Assembly (NCBI RefSeq): GCF_007681555.1
Contig: NZ_VELE01000005.1
Span: forward strand, 62,001 to 126,000
DNA from: Kocuria salsicia
Lineage (GTDB): Bacteria > Actinomycetota > Actinomycetes > Actinomycetales > Micrococcaceae
Direction: 5' to 3'
DNA: 64,000 bases
The notes beneath the pieces were generated by a model that was given only the letters and a program-made list of their open reading frames with translations, made no database searches and was not told the origin of the DNA. Positions 8,375 through 17,436 of the stretch are shown piece after piece. The position numbers and the translations under genes were made by a program. The stretch's first letter is position 1, and the number at the start of each line of letters is the position of its first letter.

Positions 8375-9805
8375 TCAGGCCCGCATGTCCTCGAGCTCCA
8401 CGTTGTTGGTCTCCCGCACCATCTTCACGGTGAAGACCAGGGACACCAGCGCGAAGAACGCGTAGATGCCGTAGGTCAGGCCCAGCGAGTAGTTGGACAG
8501 GGACGGGAAGGAGACAGTGACGCCCCAGTTGGCGATCCACTGCACGGCCCCGGCGACCGCCAGGGCGGCACCGCGGATGTGGTTGGGGAACATCTCGCCC
8601 AGCAGGACCCACATGAGCGGACCCCACGAGACGCCGAAGAACACCACGAAGAGGTTGGCGGCGATCAGCGCGAGCGGGCCGGCCACGGGGCCGAGGTCCG
8701 GGGTGAGCTGGCCGTCCACCATGACCTTGTTGGCCGTGGCGAAGACGACCGCGAGGACCGCCAGGGAGGCGGTCATCCCGGCCGAGCCCACGAGCAGCAG
8801 GGGACGGCGGCCGATGCGGTCGACCAGGAAGATGGCCACGATCGTGACCAGCACGTTGACCACGGAGGTGGCCACCGAGATGGTGAAGGAGTCCGACTCC
8901 TTGAAGCCCACGGACTCCCACAGCACGTTGGAGTAGTAGAAGATCACGTTGATGCCCACGAACTGCTGCAGCGCGGCGAGGCCGATGCCCACCCACACCA
9001 CGGGCTTGAGCCCGGCCAGGGAACCGCGCAGGTCCGCGAAGCGGGGCTTGCGCTCGTTGTTGACGGTGCTCTCGATCTTCGCCACTCGGGAGTCCACGGC
9101 CTCGTCGCCGTGGATGCGGGAGAGAACGGCGCGCGCCTCGTCCGGGCGGCCCGCGGAGACCAGGTACCGCGGGGACTCGGGGATCATGAACGCACCCACG
9201 CCGTAGCCGACGGCGGGCACGGCCATGACGAGGAACATCCATCGCCAGGCTGCGAGACCGAACCACAGCTCCTGGGCGGCGCCGCCCGCCCAGTTGGCGA
9301 GCAGGGCGTCGATCAACAGGGACAGAAAGATGCCGAGCACGATGCCCATCTGCTGCAGCGAGCCGAGTCGCCCGCGCAGGTGGGCCGGTGCGACTTCCGC
9401 GATGTACGCCGGGGCGATCACCGAAGCCACGCCCACGCCGATGCCGCCCACCACTCGCCAGAAGACGAGCCACTCGATGGACTGGGTGAGGGCGCAGCCG
9501 ATCGCGGAGAGCAGGAACAGCAGCGCCGCGACCTTCATGATCGGGATGCGCCCCGTGCGGTCTGCGATGCGCGAGCCGAAGAACGCGCCGACCGCCGCAC
9601 CAAGCAGCGCCGCGGCAACCGCAAAGCCGAGGGGGCCGGGGCCGACGTCGAACGTGGACTGGATGGAGGAGACCGCGCCGTTGATCACGGCGGAGTCGTA
9701 CCCGAAGAGGAGACCACCGAAGGCGGCCACGGTCGTGATGCGGATGACCGCGCCGGTGTTCGTCTGATGACGTTCCGGCTGATGTGCTTGCCCTGGATGA
9801 CTCAT
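8375..9805 (-). CDS. Sugar porter family MFS transporter (sugar:H+ symporter)
   Basis: A 476-residue, 12-helix sugar porter (XylE/GLUT-like) of the cytoplasmic membrane. Diagnostic motifs are GSRIADRTGRIPIM after helix 2, PESPRYLV at the end of helix 6, GLAALQQFVGINVIFYYSN in helix 7 and VDRIGRRPLLL before helix 9. QLQ/QQ residues of this type line the sugar site, so a hexose or pentose is likely, but which one cannot be told. The ATG follows AAGGGAG by about 8 nt. The 401-bp upstream gap is AT-rich by local standards and contains the parS site. Confidence 0.9.
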   Translation of the reverse strand: MSHPGQAHQPERHQTNTGAVIRITTVAAFGGLLFGYDSAVINGAVSSIQSTFDVGPGPLGFAVAAALLGAAVGAFFGSRIADRTGRIPIMKVAALLFLLSAIGCALTQSIEWLVFWRVVGGIGVGVASVIAPAYIAEVAPAHLRGRLGSLQQMGIVLGIFLSLLIDALLANWAGGAAQELWFGLAAWRWMFLVMAVPAVGYGVGAFMIPESPRYLVSAGRPDEARAVLSRIHGDEAVDSRVAKIESTVNNERKPRFADLRGSLAGLKPVVWVGIGLAALQQFVGINVIFYYSNVLWESVGFKESDSFTISVATSVVNVLVTIVAIFLVDRIGRRPLLLVGSAGMTASLAVLAVVFATANKVMVDGQLTPDLGPVAGPLALIAANLFVVFFGVSWGPLMWVLLGEMFPNHIRGAALAVAGAVQWIANWGVTVSFPSLSNYSLGLTYGIYAFFALVSLVFTVKMVRETNNVELEDMRA

Positions 9806-10206
9806 CCCGCAGCTCCCTTGCTGTGCAGTGTCGAACCCTCATGAGAGTCCCACGCCCGGGAAGACGCCGTGCCTCCGGAGAGTCACCGGGGGCGAGGGCG
9901 CGTCGCTGCGGGTCTCCCGGGCCTGATCGGCCCGGATGGAGCGGCTGCCGGGGAAGGACAGTGTCCCAAGAGTAGGACGGGCACAGGGGAAAGTAAACAA
10001 ACCCCGCAGTGGGCTCCTGCCGTGGCGCACACAGCATGCGTGATGCGTGGCCGGAAAACATTCTGGCTGTAGAATAAAAACTCTATAAATTGTTTATTAA
10101 TCACGTGTTTCACGTGAAACATCATGTTCCGTCATGTTTTTGTTCCCTGCTCGTCACGACACGCCGTGATCAGGGTTCACTCGGTGTCCCGTGTCACCAT
10201 TGGGTC
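9806..10206. other. 401-bp intergenic region, AT-rich core with parS
   Basis: Divergent upstream region of the sugar porter and PAP2 genes. Roughly 10055-10140 is strikingly AT-rich for this window, with runs such as AATAAAAACTCTATAAAT and TTGTTTATTAAT. The only discrete element I recognise is the parS palindrome at 10106-10121. No open reading frame here looks real. Confidence 0.7.
10106..10121. other. parS centromere site (ParB-binding palindrome)
   Basis: TGTTTCACGTGAAACA is a perfect 16-bp palindrome and an exact fit to the bacterial parS consensus. ParB loads here and, with ParA and SMC, segregates the replication origin. parS sites usually cluster around oriC, often near parAB, but no parA, parB, dnaA or dnaN gene is in this window. 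It is intergenic and embedded in an AT-rich patch. I noticed no second copy in the window, though the scan was by eye. Confidence 0.85.
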
Positions 10207-11103
10207 ATGACCAATCCGGCGCAGTACACTTCCCCCTCGCCGGGCGGGTCCCCGTGGCAGTTGCCGCAGTTGCGACACCGCGTGGCCGTACCTCTCGTCA
10301 CCGTGCTTCTGACGGCGACGATCGGTCGGTTGCTGGTGTTGTCACCGCAGGTCACCGACGGGGAGACCGCGTTGCTCGAGGGGCTGTCCCAGCATCGCAA
10401 CGTCCTCTTGGACACCCTGGCCACGGCGGTGACGTTCGCACTGTCCAACGGTGCAGTGGTGCTCATCGTGGCCGCCGTCATCGGGTGGCTCGCGGTCGTC
10501 CGACGACGCCCCCTGGACGCCACGGGTTTCGGCATCCTCGCCCTCGCGGGCTGGGGTGCGGTGGGCCTCGTGAAGGTCCTCGTGGAGCGCCCCCGCCCCA
10601 CCTTCCTCACGGGCGACCCCCTGAGTCCCGTGACCGGCTCCCTGTCCTTCCCGTCCTCGCACACGGGCGCGGCGGTGGCCACCGTCCTCGCGCTGAGCCT
10701 GGTGGCGTCGAGTCGGCGCGCCCGTCGCAACCTCCTGCTGTGGGGTGGTCTCACCACGGCGCTCGTGGCCGCGGCCCGGGTGTACTCCGGGGCGCACTAC
10801 CCCCTGGACGTCCTTGCGGCGCTGCCCGTGGCCGCCGCGGGTGTGATGGTCGGCGCCTCCGTGGCCAACACCGTGGTTCCCGCGCTCGCCTTCGGCTTCT
10901 CCTGGCAGCAGGCCGGGGTCACCCCGCGGCTGCCCGCCACGGCGCGCACTGCGGCCCGGCCCGCCGTGGCCACGGCTCGCGCAGGTGCTGAACCTCAGCG
11001 GGGCACCCGTTACACGGAGCAGCAGCCGGTGGTCACCGCAGCTCGCACGGCTCCATACGACGCCTCCGCCCACACCGGGCACCGATCGGACCGCGCGGCC
11101 TGA
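10207..11103 (+). CDS. PAP2-family membrane phosphatase
   Basis: A 298-residue membrane protein carrying the three acid-phosphatase motifs: KVLVERPRPTF, PSSHTG and ARVYSGAHYPLDVLAA, the last with catalytic histidine and aspartate. Family members dephosphorylate lipid pyrophosphates such as undecaprenyl pyrophosphate, or phosphatidic acid, at the outer membrane face. About six hydrophobic segments precede a roughly 80-residue, Ala/Arg-rich hydrophilic tail with no recognisable domain. The frame is open to 10090 across parS, but the ATG at 10207 starts the recognisable protein; a clear Shine-Dalgarno is lacking. Confidence 0.87.
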   Translation: MTNPAQYTSPSPGGSPWQLPQLRHRVAVPLVTVLLTATIGRLLVLSPQVTDGETALLEGLSQHRNVLLDTLATAVTFALSNGAVVLIVAAVIGWLAVVRRRPLDATGFGILALAGWGAVGLVKVLVERPRPTFLTGDPLSPVTGSLSFPSSHTGAAVATVLALSLVASSRRARRNLLLWGGLTTALVAAARVYSGAHYPLDVLAALPVAAAGVMVGASVANTVVPALAFGFSWQQAGVTPRLPATARTAARPAVATARAGAEPQRGTRYTEQQPVVTAARTAPYDASAHTGHRSDRAA

Positions 11104-11124
11104 GACGCCTCCCACCATCCCCAT

Positions 11125-11178
11125 CCACGAACGACGGCGGGCCGGACCTCGAAAGGTCCGGCCCGCCGTCGTTCGTGG
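11125..11178. terminator. Bidirectional terminator with perfect 25-bp stem
   Basis: The arms 11125-11149 and 11154-11178 are perfectly complementary over 25 bp, closed by a CGAA tetraloop. It lies between the convergent PAP2 and universal-stress-protein genes, so it can end transcription on both strands. Confidence 0.85.
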
Positions 11179-11213
11179 GGTCTGTCGTCGTTGGCAGCCC
11201 CGGGGCTGCGTGC

Positions 11214-11624
11214 TCAGTCGGAGCCGTACCCGGCCTTGACGCACAGGACGGGGCAGCCCGCTTCGAGCAGCAGGCGCTGCGTGGTGGGTGCCATGATCAG
11301 CTTCCCCACGGGGGTGCGCCTGCGTGTGCCGATCACGAGAAGCTGGGTGTGGGTGCGGTCCGTGACGTCGAGGATGATGTCCGCAGGATCGGCGTCGTCC
11401 GCCACGGGCACGAGCTCGTACTTGAGGCCGCTCTCCTCCAGCGCCGCGCGGTCCTCGCGCAGTGCCGTCTCGGTCTCCTCGGGGCTGGTGTGGCGGCCCC
11501 AGCGCTTGGTGTGGTGCGCCTGGACCACCACGAGCTCCGCGGAGCGCAGGGTGGCCTCTGCCATGGCTGCGCGCAGGGCGGCTCGGCCGGCGGGGGTGGG
11601 AAGGTAGCCGACGACGATCTTCAT
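11214..11624 (-). CDS. Universal stress protein (UspA family)
   Basis: A 136-residue single Usp domain. It opens MKIVVGYLPTPAGRAAL and ends with the ATP-binding pattern GTRRRTPVGKLIMAPTTQRLL followed by CPVLCVK, close to the G-2x-G-9x-G(S/T) rule, so nucleotide binding is likely. The ATG at 11624 has AGGAGA 6 nt upstream; the open frame beyond it is spurious. It starts 44 bp after the stop of the amino-acid permease gene with no terminator between, so the two are probably cotranscribed, a common pairing of Usp with transporters. Confidence 0.9.
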   Translation of the reverse strand: MKIVVGYLPTPAGRAALRAAMAEATLRSAELVVVQAHHTKRWGRHTSPEETETALREDRAALEESGLKYELVPVADDADPADIILDVTDRTHTQLLVIGTRRRTPVGKLIMAPTTQRLLLEAGCPVLCVKAGYGSD

Positions 11625-11668
11625 GGCGTCTCCTGGTCGTGAGGGGTGTTCTGCGGGGGCACTTGCGC

Positions 11669-13171
11669 TCACCGGTCGATGTCCTCGAGGTGCGCGATGT
11701 CCTCCGGGTGCTGGAACCGCGTGCGGCGCCCGGTGACCAGGCGGCCGTAGAGGAAGTTCACGAGCCACAGCACCACGCCGAGTGCCAGCAGCACGACAGC
11801 GATCTGGTACTCGATGGTGTCCTGTGCCCACGGCCCGAGCAGGAACGCGCACGTGACGGCGCCGAGATAGGGCAGGATGCGCGGGGCGTGGAAGTACTCG
11901 TGGCCCTCCTGGGAGTGGTCACGGCGCAGGATGATCGCGGCGATGTTGACCACCGTGAAAACCCCCAGCAGCAGCAGCGCGGTGGTGCCACCGAGGGCGG
12001 AGGCCGTGCCCTTGCCCATGGCGTTGTTCACCAGAATGATCAGCACCATCCCGAGCGCGGTGGTGAAGATGATGGCCGTCCACGGGGTCCGGCGGCGCGG
12101 GAGGACCTTGCCCAGGAACCCGGGGATCACACCCTGCTTGGCCATGCCGTACAGCAGTCGGGAGGCCATGAGCATGTTGATCAGCGCCGTGTTCGCCACC
12201 GCGAAGATGGTGAGGAACGGGTAGATGGTGTCGATGGGAACGCCCGGCGCACCGATCTTCACCACGTCGAGCAGCGGGGTGGTGGACTCGCCGAGCTCAC
12301 CGATGGGGACGATCGCCACGGTGAACAGGGACACCAGCACGTAGATGACGCCGGTGATGCACAGGCCCGTGAGCATGACGCGCGGGAAGTTGCGGGTGGG
12401 GTCCTTGGTCTCCTCGACCATGTTGACGGAGTCCTCGAAGCCCACGAAGGAGAAGAACGCCAGGGAGGTCACAGCGGTCAGGGCCATGAACATTCCCTTG
12501 TCGTCAGAGGTCTCGAACACCACCGTGCGGCTGAAGTCCGCGTTGCCCTGGAACGCGGCCCAGAAACCCACGAGGATCACGATGAGCAGGCCGGTGAGCT
12601 CGATGACCGTGAGCACCACGTTGAGCTTCACGGACTCGGAAACCCCGCGCAGGTTGATCAGCGCCAGCAGCGCCATGAAGCTCACGGCCACCACGGTGAT
12701 GCCCAGGGGGCTCATGTCCAGGTGGAAGCCCTTGGCGAAGTTGGACGCCACGGTGCTGGAGGCGGTGGCAGCGGACGTCAGCCCGGAGCACAGCACGGCG
12801 AAGGTCACCAGGAACGTGAGGAAGTGCAGACCGAAGGCCTTGTGCGTGTAGAGCGCCGCACCGGAAGCCCCGGGGTACTTGGTCACCAGCTCCAGGTAGG
12901 AGAAGGCGGTGATCGTGGCGACGACGAAGGCCACGAGGATCGGGGCCCACGCAGCACCGCCGATCTCCCCGGCGATGTTTCCCGTGAGGGCATACACGCC
13001 CGTGCCCAGGATGTCCCCCACGATGAACAGCAGCAGCAGTCCCGGGCCCATGACCCGCTTGAGCTCGTGGCTCTGCCCACCGGAGTCGGTGCTGTCTCCC
13101 GCGGGTGCGGGGGTCGTGTCCCTCGACGCTGACGCCGAGGTGGCGCCCCGCGATGATGATGGATCGCTCAT
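11669..13171 (-). CDS. APC-superfamily amino-acid permease
   Basis: A 500-residue permease with about 12-14 hydrophobic segments. A 40-residue Ser/Asp-rich cytoplasmic N-terminus leads to GPGLLLLFIVGDILGTGVYALTG, the APC helix 1 with its unwound GxG. FSYLELVTKYPGASGAALYT follows and SFVGFEDSVNMVEETKDPTRN marks helix 6. The substrate is not deducible. The ATG at 13171 has GGAGGAG just upstream. It heads a likely operon with the downstream universal stress protein gene. Confidence 0.87.
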   Translation of the reverse strand: MSDPSSSRGATSASASRDTTPAPAGDSTDSGGQSHELKRVMGPGLLLLFIVGDILGTGVYALTGNIAGEIGGAAWAPILVAFVVATITAFSYLELVTKYPGASGAALYTHKAFGLHFLTFLVTFAVLCSGLTSAATASSTVASNFAKGFHLDMSPLGITVVAVSFMALLALINLRGVSESVKLNVVLTVIELTGLLIVILVGFWAAFQGNADFSRTVVFETSDDKGMFMALTAVTSLAFFSFVGFEDSVNMVEETKDPTRNFPRVMLTGLCITGVIYVLVSLFTVAIVPIGELGESTTPLLDVVKIGAPGVPIDTIYPFLTIFAVANTALINMLMASRLLYGMAKQGVIPGFLGKVLPRRRTPWTAIIFTTALGMVLIILVNNAMGKGTASALGGTTALLLLGVFTVVNIAAIILRRDHSQEGHEYFHAPRILPYLGAVTCAFLLGPWAQDTIEYQIAVVLLALGVVLWLVNFLYGRLVTGRRTRFQHPEDIAHLEDIDR

Positions 13172-13410
13172 GGTCTCCTCCACGAAGGGACCCTGTGGGA
13201 TCCACTCCGGATGTTTGGTCCGATCACACCGGGGTGTGACCTGCGGCTCATTCTTACAGGCAACCATAAGGGATGGGGAGTAGGGGCGGGGGTACCGGCG
13301 TGGAGCCGGGGGTGCGGTGTCATCGCCCCGGAGGAGGAGTGGCGTCCCCCAGGGAGTGAAGCGGTGCCGTCGTCCGGGACGTGAGCGGGCGTCGTCGGCG
13401 AGGAGAGAGA

Positions 13411-13444
13411 CGCGCCCCGCGCCGTGGAAGCGGCGCGGGGCGCG
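13411..13444. terminator. Terminator of the POT transporter gene
   Basis: A perfect 14-bp GC stem (13411-13424 with 13431-13444) and a 6-nt loop, about 20 bp past the stop of the leftward POT gene. No T-run. Confidence 0.75.
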
Positions 13445-13463
13445 GTGGTGCGGGAAGGGGTTC

Positions 13464-14975
13464 TCAGCGGATGCCGCGCATCAGCTTCAGGATGGGCTTG
13501 GACGCCAGGAGCATCACGACGCCGAGCACGATGGTGATCGCGCCCATGGTGCCGAAGTACCCCACCTCGTTGTCCGCGGAGTAGAACTCCGCGAGCGAGC
13601 CCGACAGCGCGGTGCCGAGGGCCACGGAGAGGTTGTACAGCGCGATCATCTGTACGGGGAACTTCCGCGGGGCGAGCTTGGTGGCCAGGGACAGGCCCAC
13701 CGGGGAGAGGAACAGCTCGCCCAGGGTGGCGAAGAACAGCACGAGCACGATCCACCCGATGAACACGGACGGCGTGTGTGCCTGCGTCACGAAGGTGAGG
13801 AACGCCACGCCGATCAGCAGCAGCGCCACGCCGAACTTCACGGGGGTGCTCGGCTGGCGGGTGCCCAGCTTGGTCCACGCTGCCGCGAACACCATGCCCA
13901 GCAGGACGATGAAGACAGGGTTGATGGACTGGGTCAGCGAGGGCTTGAAATCGAAGCCCCACAGGTTGAGGTTCAGCCGGGTGTCCGCGTAGATGGCGAG
14001 CACGGTGAACTGCTGCTGGAACAGCGAGAAGAATGCCGCGGTGGCAATGAACAGGGGGATGAACGCGATCACCCGGGAGTGCTCGTCCGGGGAGAGCTCC
14101 TTGTCACGCAGCATGGTCACGAACAGCGCCACGGCGGAGACCACCACCACGAGGATCACGGCGTTGGAGAGGTTCGCGGGGTTGAGGACTCCGGTGAGCA
14201 GCAGCACCACCACGAGCACCACGGCCGCCAGGACGATGCCGATCCACTTGCCGTACTGCGAGCGGGGCAGCGGGTTGGCCACGGTGTGCACCGTGGCGGG
14301 CAGGCCCTTGCGGGTGAGGGTGTACTGCACCAGGCCGAAGGCCATGAAGATCGCGGCGAGACCGAAGCCCATGTGGAAGCCCCACTTGGCCCAGGCGAAG
14401 CCGGTGAGCAGGGGGCCGAACAGGCCGCCGATGTTCACACCCATGTAGTAGATGGAGAAGCCCGCGTCACGGCGGGGGTCGTCACGCTCGTAGAGGGTTC
14501 CCACGAGGTTCACGCACGTGGTCTTCAGACCGCCGGAGCCCACGGCGATGCACAGCAGGCCGATGGTCAGGCCGATCACACTCGGAATGAGGGCCAGGGC
14601 GATGTGGCCCGCCATGATGAGCACCGCCGAGGCGAGCATGGTGCGCTCGGAGCCCAGCAGCCGGTCCGCGATCCAGCCGCCCAGGATGGAGCACAGGTAC
14701 ACGGTGCCGCCGTAGGCACCCACGATCCCGGCGGCCACGCCCTTGTCGATGCCCAGACCGCCGTCCGAGACGGCGTAGTACATGTAGTACAGGACCAGAG
14801 CCTGCATGCCGTAGAAGGAGAAGCGCTCCCACATCTCCACCGAGAAGAGGTTGGCCAGCATTCCGGGCTGGCCGAAGAAGGTTTTCCTGCCCGCTGGGTT
14901 GTGCGGGTCGATGGCTGGCTGGGGTGTGGCCGCCGCGGTGTGCGCGTGGCTGCCGTCCGGGCTGTTCTGACTCAT
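13464..14975 (-). CDS. POT/PTR2-family proton-dependent oligopeptide transporter
   Basis: A 503-residue, 14-helix H+-coupled di/tripeptide symporter of the cytoplasmic membrane. Family signatures are VEMWERFSFYGMQALV in helix 1 with the ExxERF proton-coupling motif, GGWIADRLLGSER after helix 2, and the second PTR2 signature around FSIYYMGVNIGGLFGPLL. The start is the ATG at 14975; no good ribosome-binding site is seen. It is a single-gene unit: hairpins lie on both sides. Confidence 0.9.
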   Translation of the reverse strand: MSQNSPDGSHAHTAAATPQPAIDPHNPAGRKTFFGQPGMLANLFSVEMWERFSFYGMQALVLYYMYYAVSDGGLGIDKGVAAGIVGAYGGTVYLCSILGGWIADRLLGSERTMLASAVLIMAGHIALALIPSVIGLTIGLLCIAVGSGGLKTTCVNLVGTLYERDDPRRDAGFSIYYMGVNIGGLFGPLLTGFAWAKWGFHMGFGLAAIFMAFGLVQYTLTRKGLPATVHTVANPLPRSQYGKWIGIVLAAVVLVVVLLLTGVLNPANLSNAVILVVVVSAVALFVTMLRDKELSPDEHSRVIAFIPLFIATAAFFSLFQQQFTVLAIYADTRLNLNLWGFDFKPSLTQSINPVFIVLLGMVFAAAWTKLGTRQPSTPVKFGVALLLIGVAFLTFVTQAHTPSVFIGWIVLVLFFATLGELFLSPVGLSLATKLAPRKFPVQMIALYNLSVALGTALSGSLAEFYSADNEVGYFGTMGAITIVLGVVMLLASKPILKLMRGIR

Positions 14976-15033
14976 AACAGTCCATGATGCACCCCCGGGC
15001 TGGGTGCCCGGGCCTGCGACGCACCACGGGAAC

Positions 15034-15067
15034 GGCCCCGGGGTCCTCCTGTGAGGGTCCCGGGGCC
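15034..15067. terminator. Terminator of the aldo/keto reductase gene
   Basis: GGCCCCGGG at 15034-15042 pairs with CCCGGGGCC at 15059-15067, with further pairing possible inside. It lies about 115 bp past the leftward aldo/keto reductase stop and just upstream of the POT gene. Confidence 0.6.
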
Positions 15068-15182
15068 ATCATTCCGCGCCGAACGGCGTGGTCGGCGCGT
15101 CAGGCGCGAGCGCCGGACGGGGGTGCCGACGGCGCCGCGTCACCTCGGGTGGGCGGCGGCTGGGCCGTGGGTGGTCACCCGG

Positions 15183-16013
15183 TCAGTCGTTGAAGTCGGC
15201 CGGGTCCGAGCCCAGTCGACCGTCCTCGCGGGTGAGACCGTTGATCTCCTCGATCTCCTCCGCTGTGAGGGTGACCTGCTGGGCGTCCCAGTTCTGCTGG
15301 ATGCGCTCCGGGGTCACGGACTTGGGGAAGACCACGTTGCCGATGGCAAGGTGCCACGCGATGATGACCTGCGCGGGGGTGGCCCTGTGCGCCTCGGCGA
15401 TCCGGCCGATGGTCTCGTCCTGCAGCTCCTCCTTGCCCTGTCCCAGCGGGGACCACGCCTCTGTGAGAATGCCGTTGCGGGCATCCATCTCGCGCATGTG
15501 CTGCTGGTTGAAGGAGGGGTGCAGCTCGATCTGGTGCACGGCGGGGACCACCCCGGTGTCCACGACGTCCTGCAGGGCCTTCGGCGTGAAGTTGGAGACG
15601 CCGATGGAGCGTGCCTTGCCGGAGTCCTTGATCTCCTGGAACGCCTTCCAGGTCTCCAGGTACTTGCCCTTATCCGGCTGCGACCAGTGGATGAGGTAGA
15701 GGTCCACGTAGTCCAGGCCGAGGCGTTCGAGGGACGCGTCGATGGCATGGAGGGCGGAGTCGTGGCCCTGGTTGTCGTTCCACAGCTTGGTGGTCACGAA
15801 GAGCTGCTCGCGGGGGATGCCGCTCTTGGCGATCGCGCGACCCACGCCCTCCTCGTTGCCGTAGATCTCGGCGGTGTCGATGTGGCGGAAGCCCACCTGC
15901 AGGGCCTTGGCCACCACGTCCTCCGCGACATCGGACTCCACCTGCCACACGCCGAAGCCGAGCTGCGGGATGGAGTGGCCGTCGTTGAGCTGAAGTGTCT
16001 GGTTCTTGGACAT
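15183..16013 (-). CDS. Aldo/keto reductase (2,5-diketo-gluconate reductase type)
   Basis: A 276-residue TIM-barrel NADPH-dependent carbonyl reductase. The catalytic tetrad is visible: Asp46 and Tyr51 in IDTAEIYGNEEG, Lys76 in TTKLWN and His109 in LYLIHW. The sequence GVSNFTPKAL is typical of AKR5 family enzymes. The physiological aldehyde or ketone is unknown. ATG at 16013 follows AAAGGA; an ATG eight codons upstream (16037) is a weaker option. Monocistronic by context. Confidence 0.9.
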   Translation of the reverse strand: MSKNQTLQLNDGHSIPQLGFGVWQVESDVAEDVVAKALQVGFRHIDTAEIYGNEEGVGRAIAKSGIPREQLFVTTKLWNDNQGHDSALHAIDASLERLGLDYVDLYLIHWSQPDKGKYLETWKAFQEIKDSGKARSIGVSNFTPKALQDVVDTGVVPAVHQIELHPSFNQQHMREMDARNGILTEAWSPLGQGKEELQDETIGRIAEAHRATPAQVIIAWHLAIGNVVFPKSVTPERIQQNWDAQQVTLTAEEIEEINGLTREDGRLGSDPADFND

Positions 16014-16155
16014 CCTGGTGGATCCTTTCTGTGACAACTACTCCCAGTGAACTGCTGTGCCGCGGATCTGACAAGCCGTTAAGTTCTCGGTGAAGTCCCT
16101 GGCCGGGGCCGGATCCAGCGCGGGGCGCCGGGGGAAACATGATCAAATAGGGGAC

Positions 16156-16542
16156 ATGAAGTTCAACTTCCGACGTGCCAAGACCCCCGCTTATCTCACG
16201 TCCCTCGTGCTCATCGTGCTCGGCCTGGTGTTCGCCGTGGCCTCGGTGGCCGCGCTCGCCTGGCTCCTCACCATCCTGGGCGTCGCGCTCAACGTGATGG
16301 CCGTGAGCATCACGGCGATCAACGAGGCCCCCTCCCGTGCCCGGGGCACCGGGACGCGCGTGGTCGAGGAGCCGGAGGCGGACACCGAGCAGCACGACGT
16401 CGTTCCCGCCGCCGGTTCTCGCCGGGTGGGCTCCTCCCCGCTGCGTCCCGCGGAGGGACGTCGTTCGGAGGAACGCGGTTCCGGGGCGCGGAAGCCCGTG
16501 GGAGACCGGGCGCGTTCGCCCCGCGAGTCCTCCATCGGCTGA
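16156..16542 (+). CDS. Small membrane protein of unknown function
   Basis: A 128-residue protein not recognised as a named family. Residues about 12-55 form two closely spaced hydrophobic segments, and the rest is an Arg/Glu/Ser-rich tail predicted to be cytoplasmic and disordered. The ATG at 16156 sits just after AGGGGA. It is transcribed divergently from the aldo/keto reductase and converges on the next gene. Confidence 0.7.
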   Translation: MKFNFRRAKTPAYLTSLVLIVLGLVFAVASVAALAWLLTILGVALNVMAVSITAINEAPSRARGTGTRVVEEPEADTEQHDVVPAAGSRRVGSSPLRPAEGRRSEERGSGARKPVGDRARSPRESSIG

Positions 16543-16618
16543 GCAGCAACCACCGGACGACGACGCCGACGCGTGCCGAGAGCTCCGCTGCGGGGCCTCG
16601 TAGGGAATAAGGGGCTGG

Positions 16619-17392
16619 TCAGTTCATGGCCGCCGCGCGGTAGATCTGCTGGACCCGCTGCTCGTCCAGCCGGGTCTCGATGCTCACGGTGTGCTCCGGA
16701 TCCGAGCGCAGGTAGCGCACCGGCCCGTGCGATCCCACGGTGAGCTTCTCGGCGTCAGCCAGTGCGTAGACCGCGTCCAGCACGGCGGTGAACGCCGGGC
16801 CCTGCGTGGGGTTCACGCGCAGGGTGAGGTGGGCGGTCACGGTGTCCGAGACGCCGTTCTCGTCGAAGGGGGACTCCACGTCCAGCTCGCGCACGATGCC
16901 CACACCGTGGCCGACGACGCCCGGCAGTCGTACGGACAGGTGGCGCTGGGCCCTGGCGAAACTGCGCCGCAGCACGGACACCCAGGACAGCGCGGCCAGC
17001 ACGAGCACCACCGCGATGAGGCCCAGCCACCACCCGTTGTGGGCGTCCGCGAAGCGCAGGGCGCTGAGCACCACCACGAGCGCGGAGATCAGGGGGATCA
17101 CGAGCAGCAGGGAGGCCGTGAGCTTCTCGCGCAGGGTGGGCCGGCCCGCGGCGGTGCGCTCCCCGGTGCCCGCGGGGTCCCGGGCGGGAACGGCGGCGGC
17201 GTCACCAGCGCCGGCGGAGTCCTGCGGAGCGGAGGCGTCCTGGAAACCGGGCCCGGCCACCTCGGGGGAGCCGACCGCCCGCTCCTCCGCCGGGGCTGCG
17301 GCGGGCTTCCTGCCCAGCTGACGCAGCACCGCGGCGTCGAACCCGCGGTCGTCGGAGGTCACGGGCGCGGGCCAGATGTCGAGGGAGTCCAT
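16619..17392 (-). CDS. Two-helix membrane protein of unknown function
   Basis: A 257-residue protein: a Pro/Ala-rich N-terminal region of about 90 residues, two transmembrane segments near 100-150, then a soluble C-terminal domain of about 100 residues that is well folded by composition but not recognised. Two helices plus a small soluble domain loosely recalls the AmaP/DUF6286 layout; this is only a resemblance. The ATG at 17392 lies 6 nt after CATAAT, a near-consensus -10 hexamer, with no ribosome-binding site, so a leaderless mRNA is likely. Divergent from the CynX gene, 44 bp away. Confidence 0.65.
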   Translation of the reverse strand: MDSLDIWPAPVTSDDRGFDAAVLRQLGRKPAAAPAEERAVGSPEVAGPGFQDASAPQDSAGAGDAAAVPARDPAGTGERTAAGRPTLREKLTASLLLVIPLISALVVVLSALRFADAHNGWWLGLIAVVLVLAALSWVSVLRRSFARAQRHLSVRLPGVVGHGVGIVRELDVESPFDENGVSDTVTAHLTLRVNPTQGPAFTAVLDAVYALADAEKLTVGSHGPVRYLRSDPEHTVSIETRLDEQRVQQIYRAAAMN

Positions 17393-17398
17393 GGCCCC

Positions 17399-17404
17399 AT
17401 TATG
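17399..17404 (-). promoter_or_regulatory. -10 element, probable leaderless promoter
   Basis: On the minus strand CATAAT, one base off TATAAT, lies 6 nt upstream of the ATG at 17392. Confidence 0.55.
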
Positions 17405-17436
17405 GTGGCAGGACGTCGTCGAAAGGTGGTTGACCG

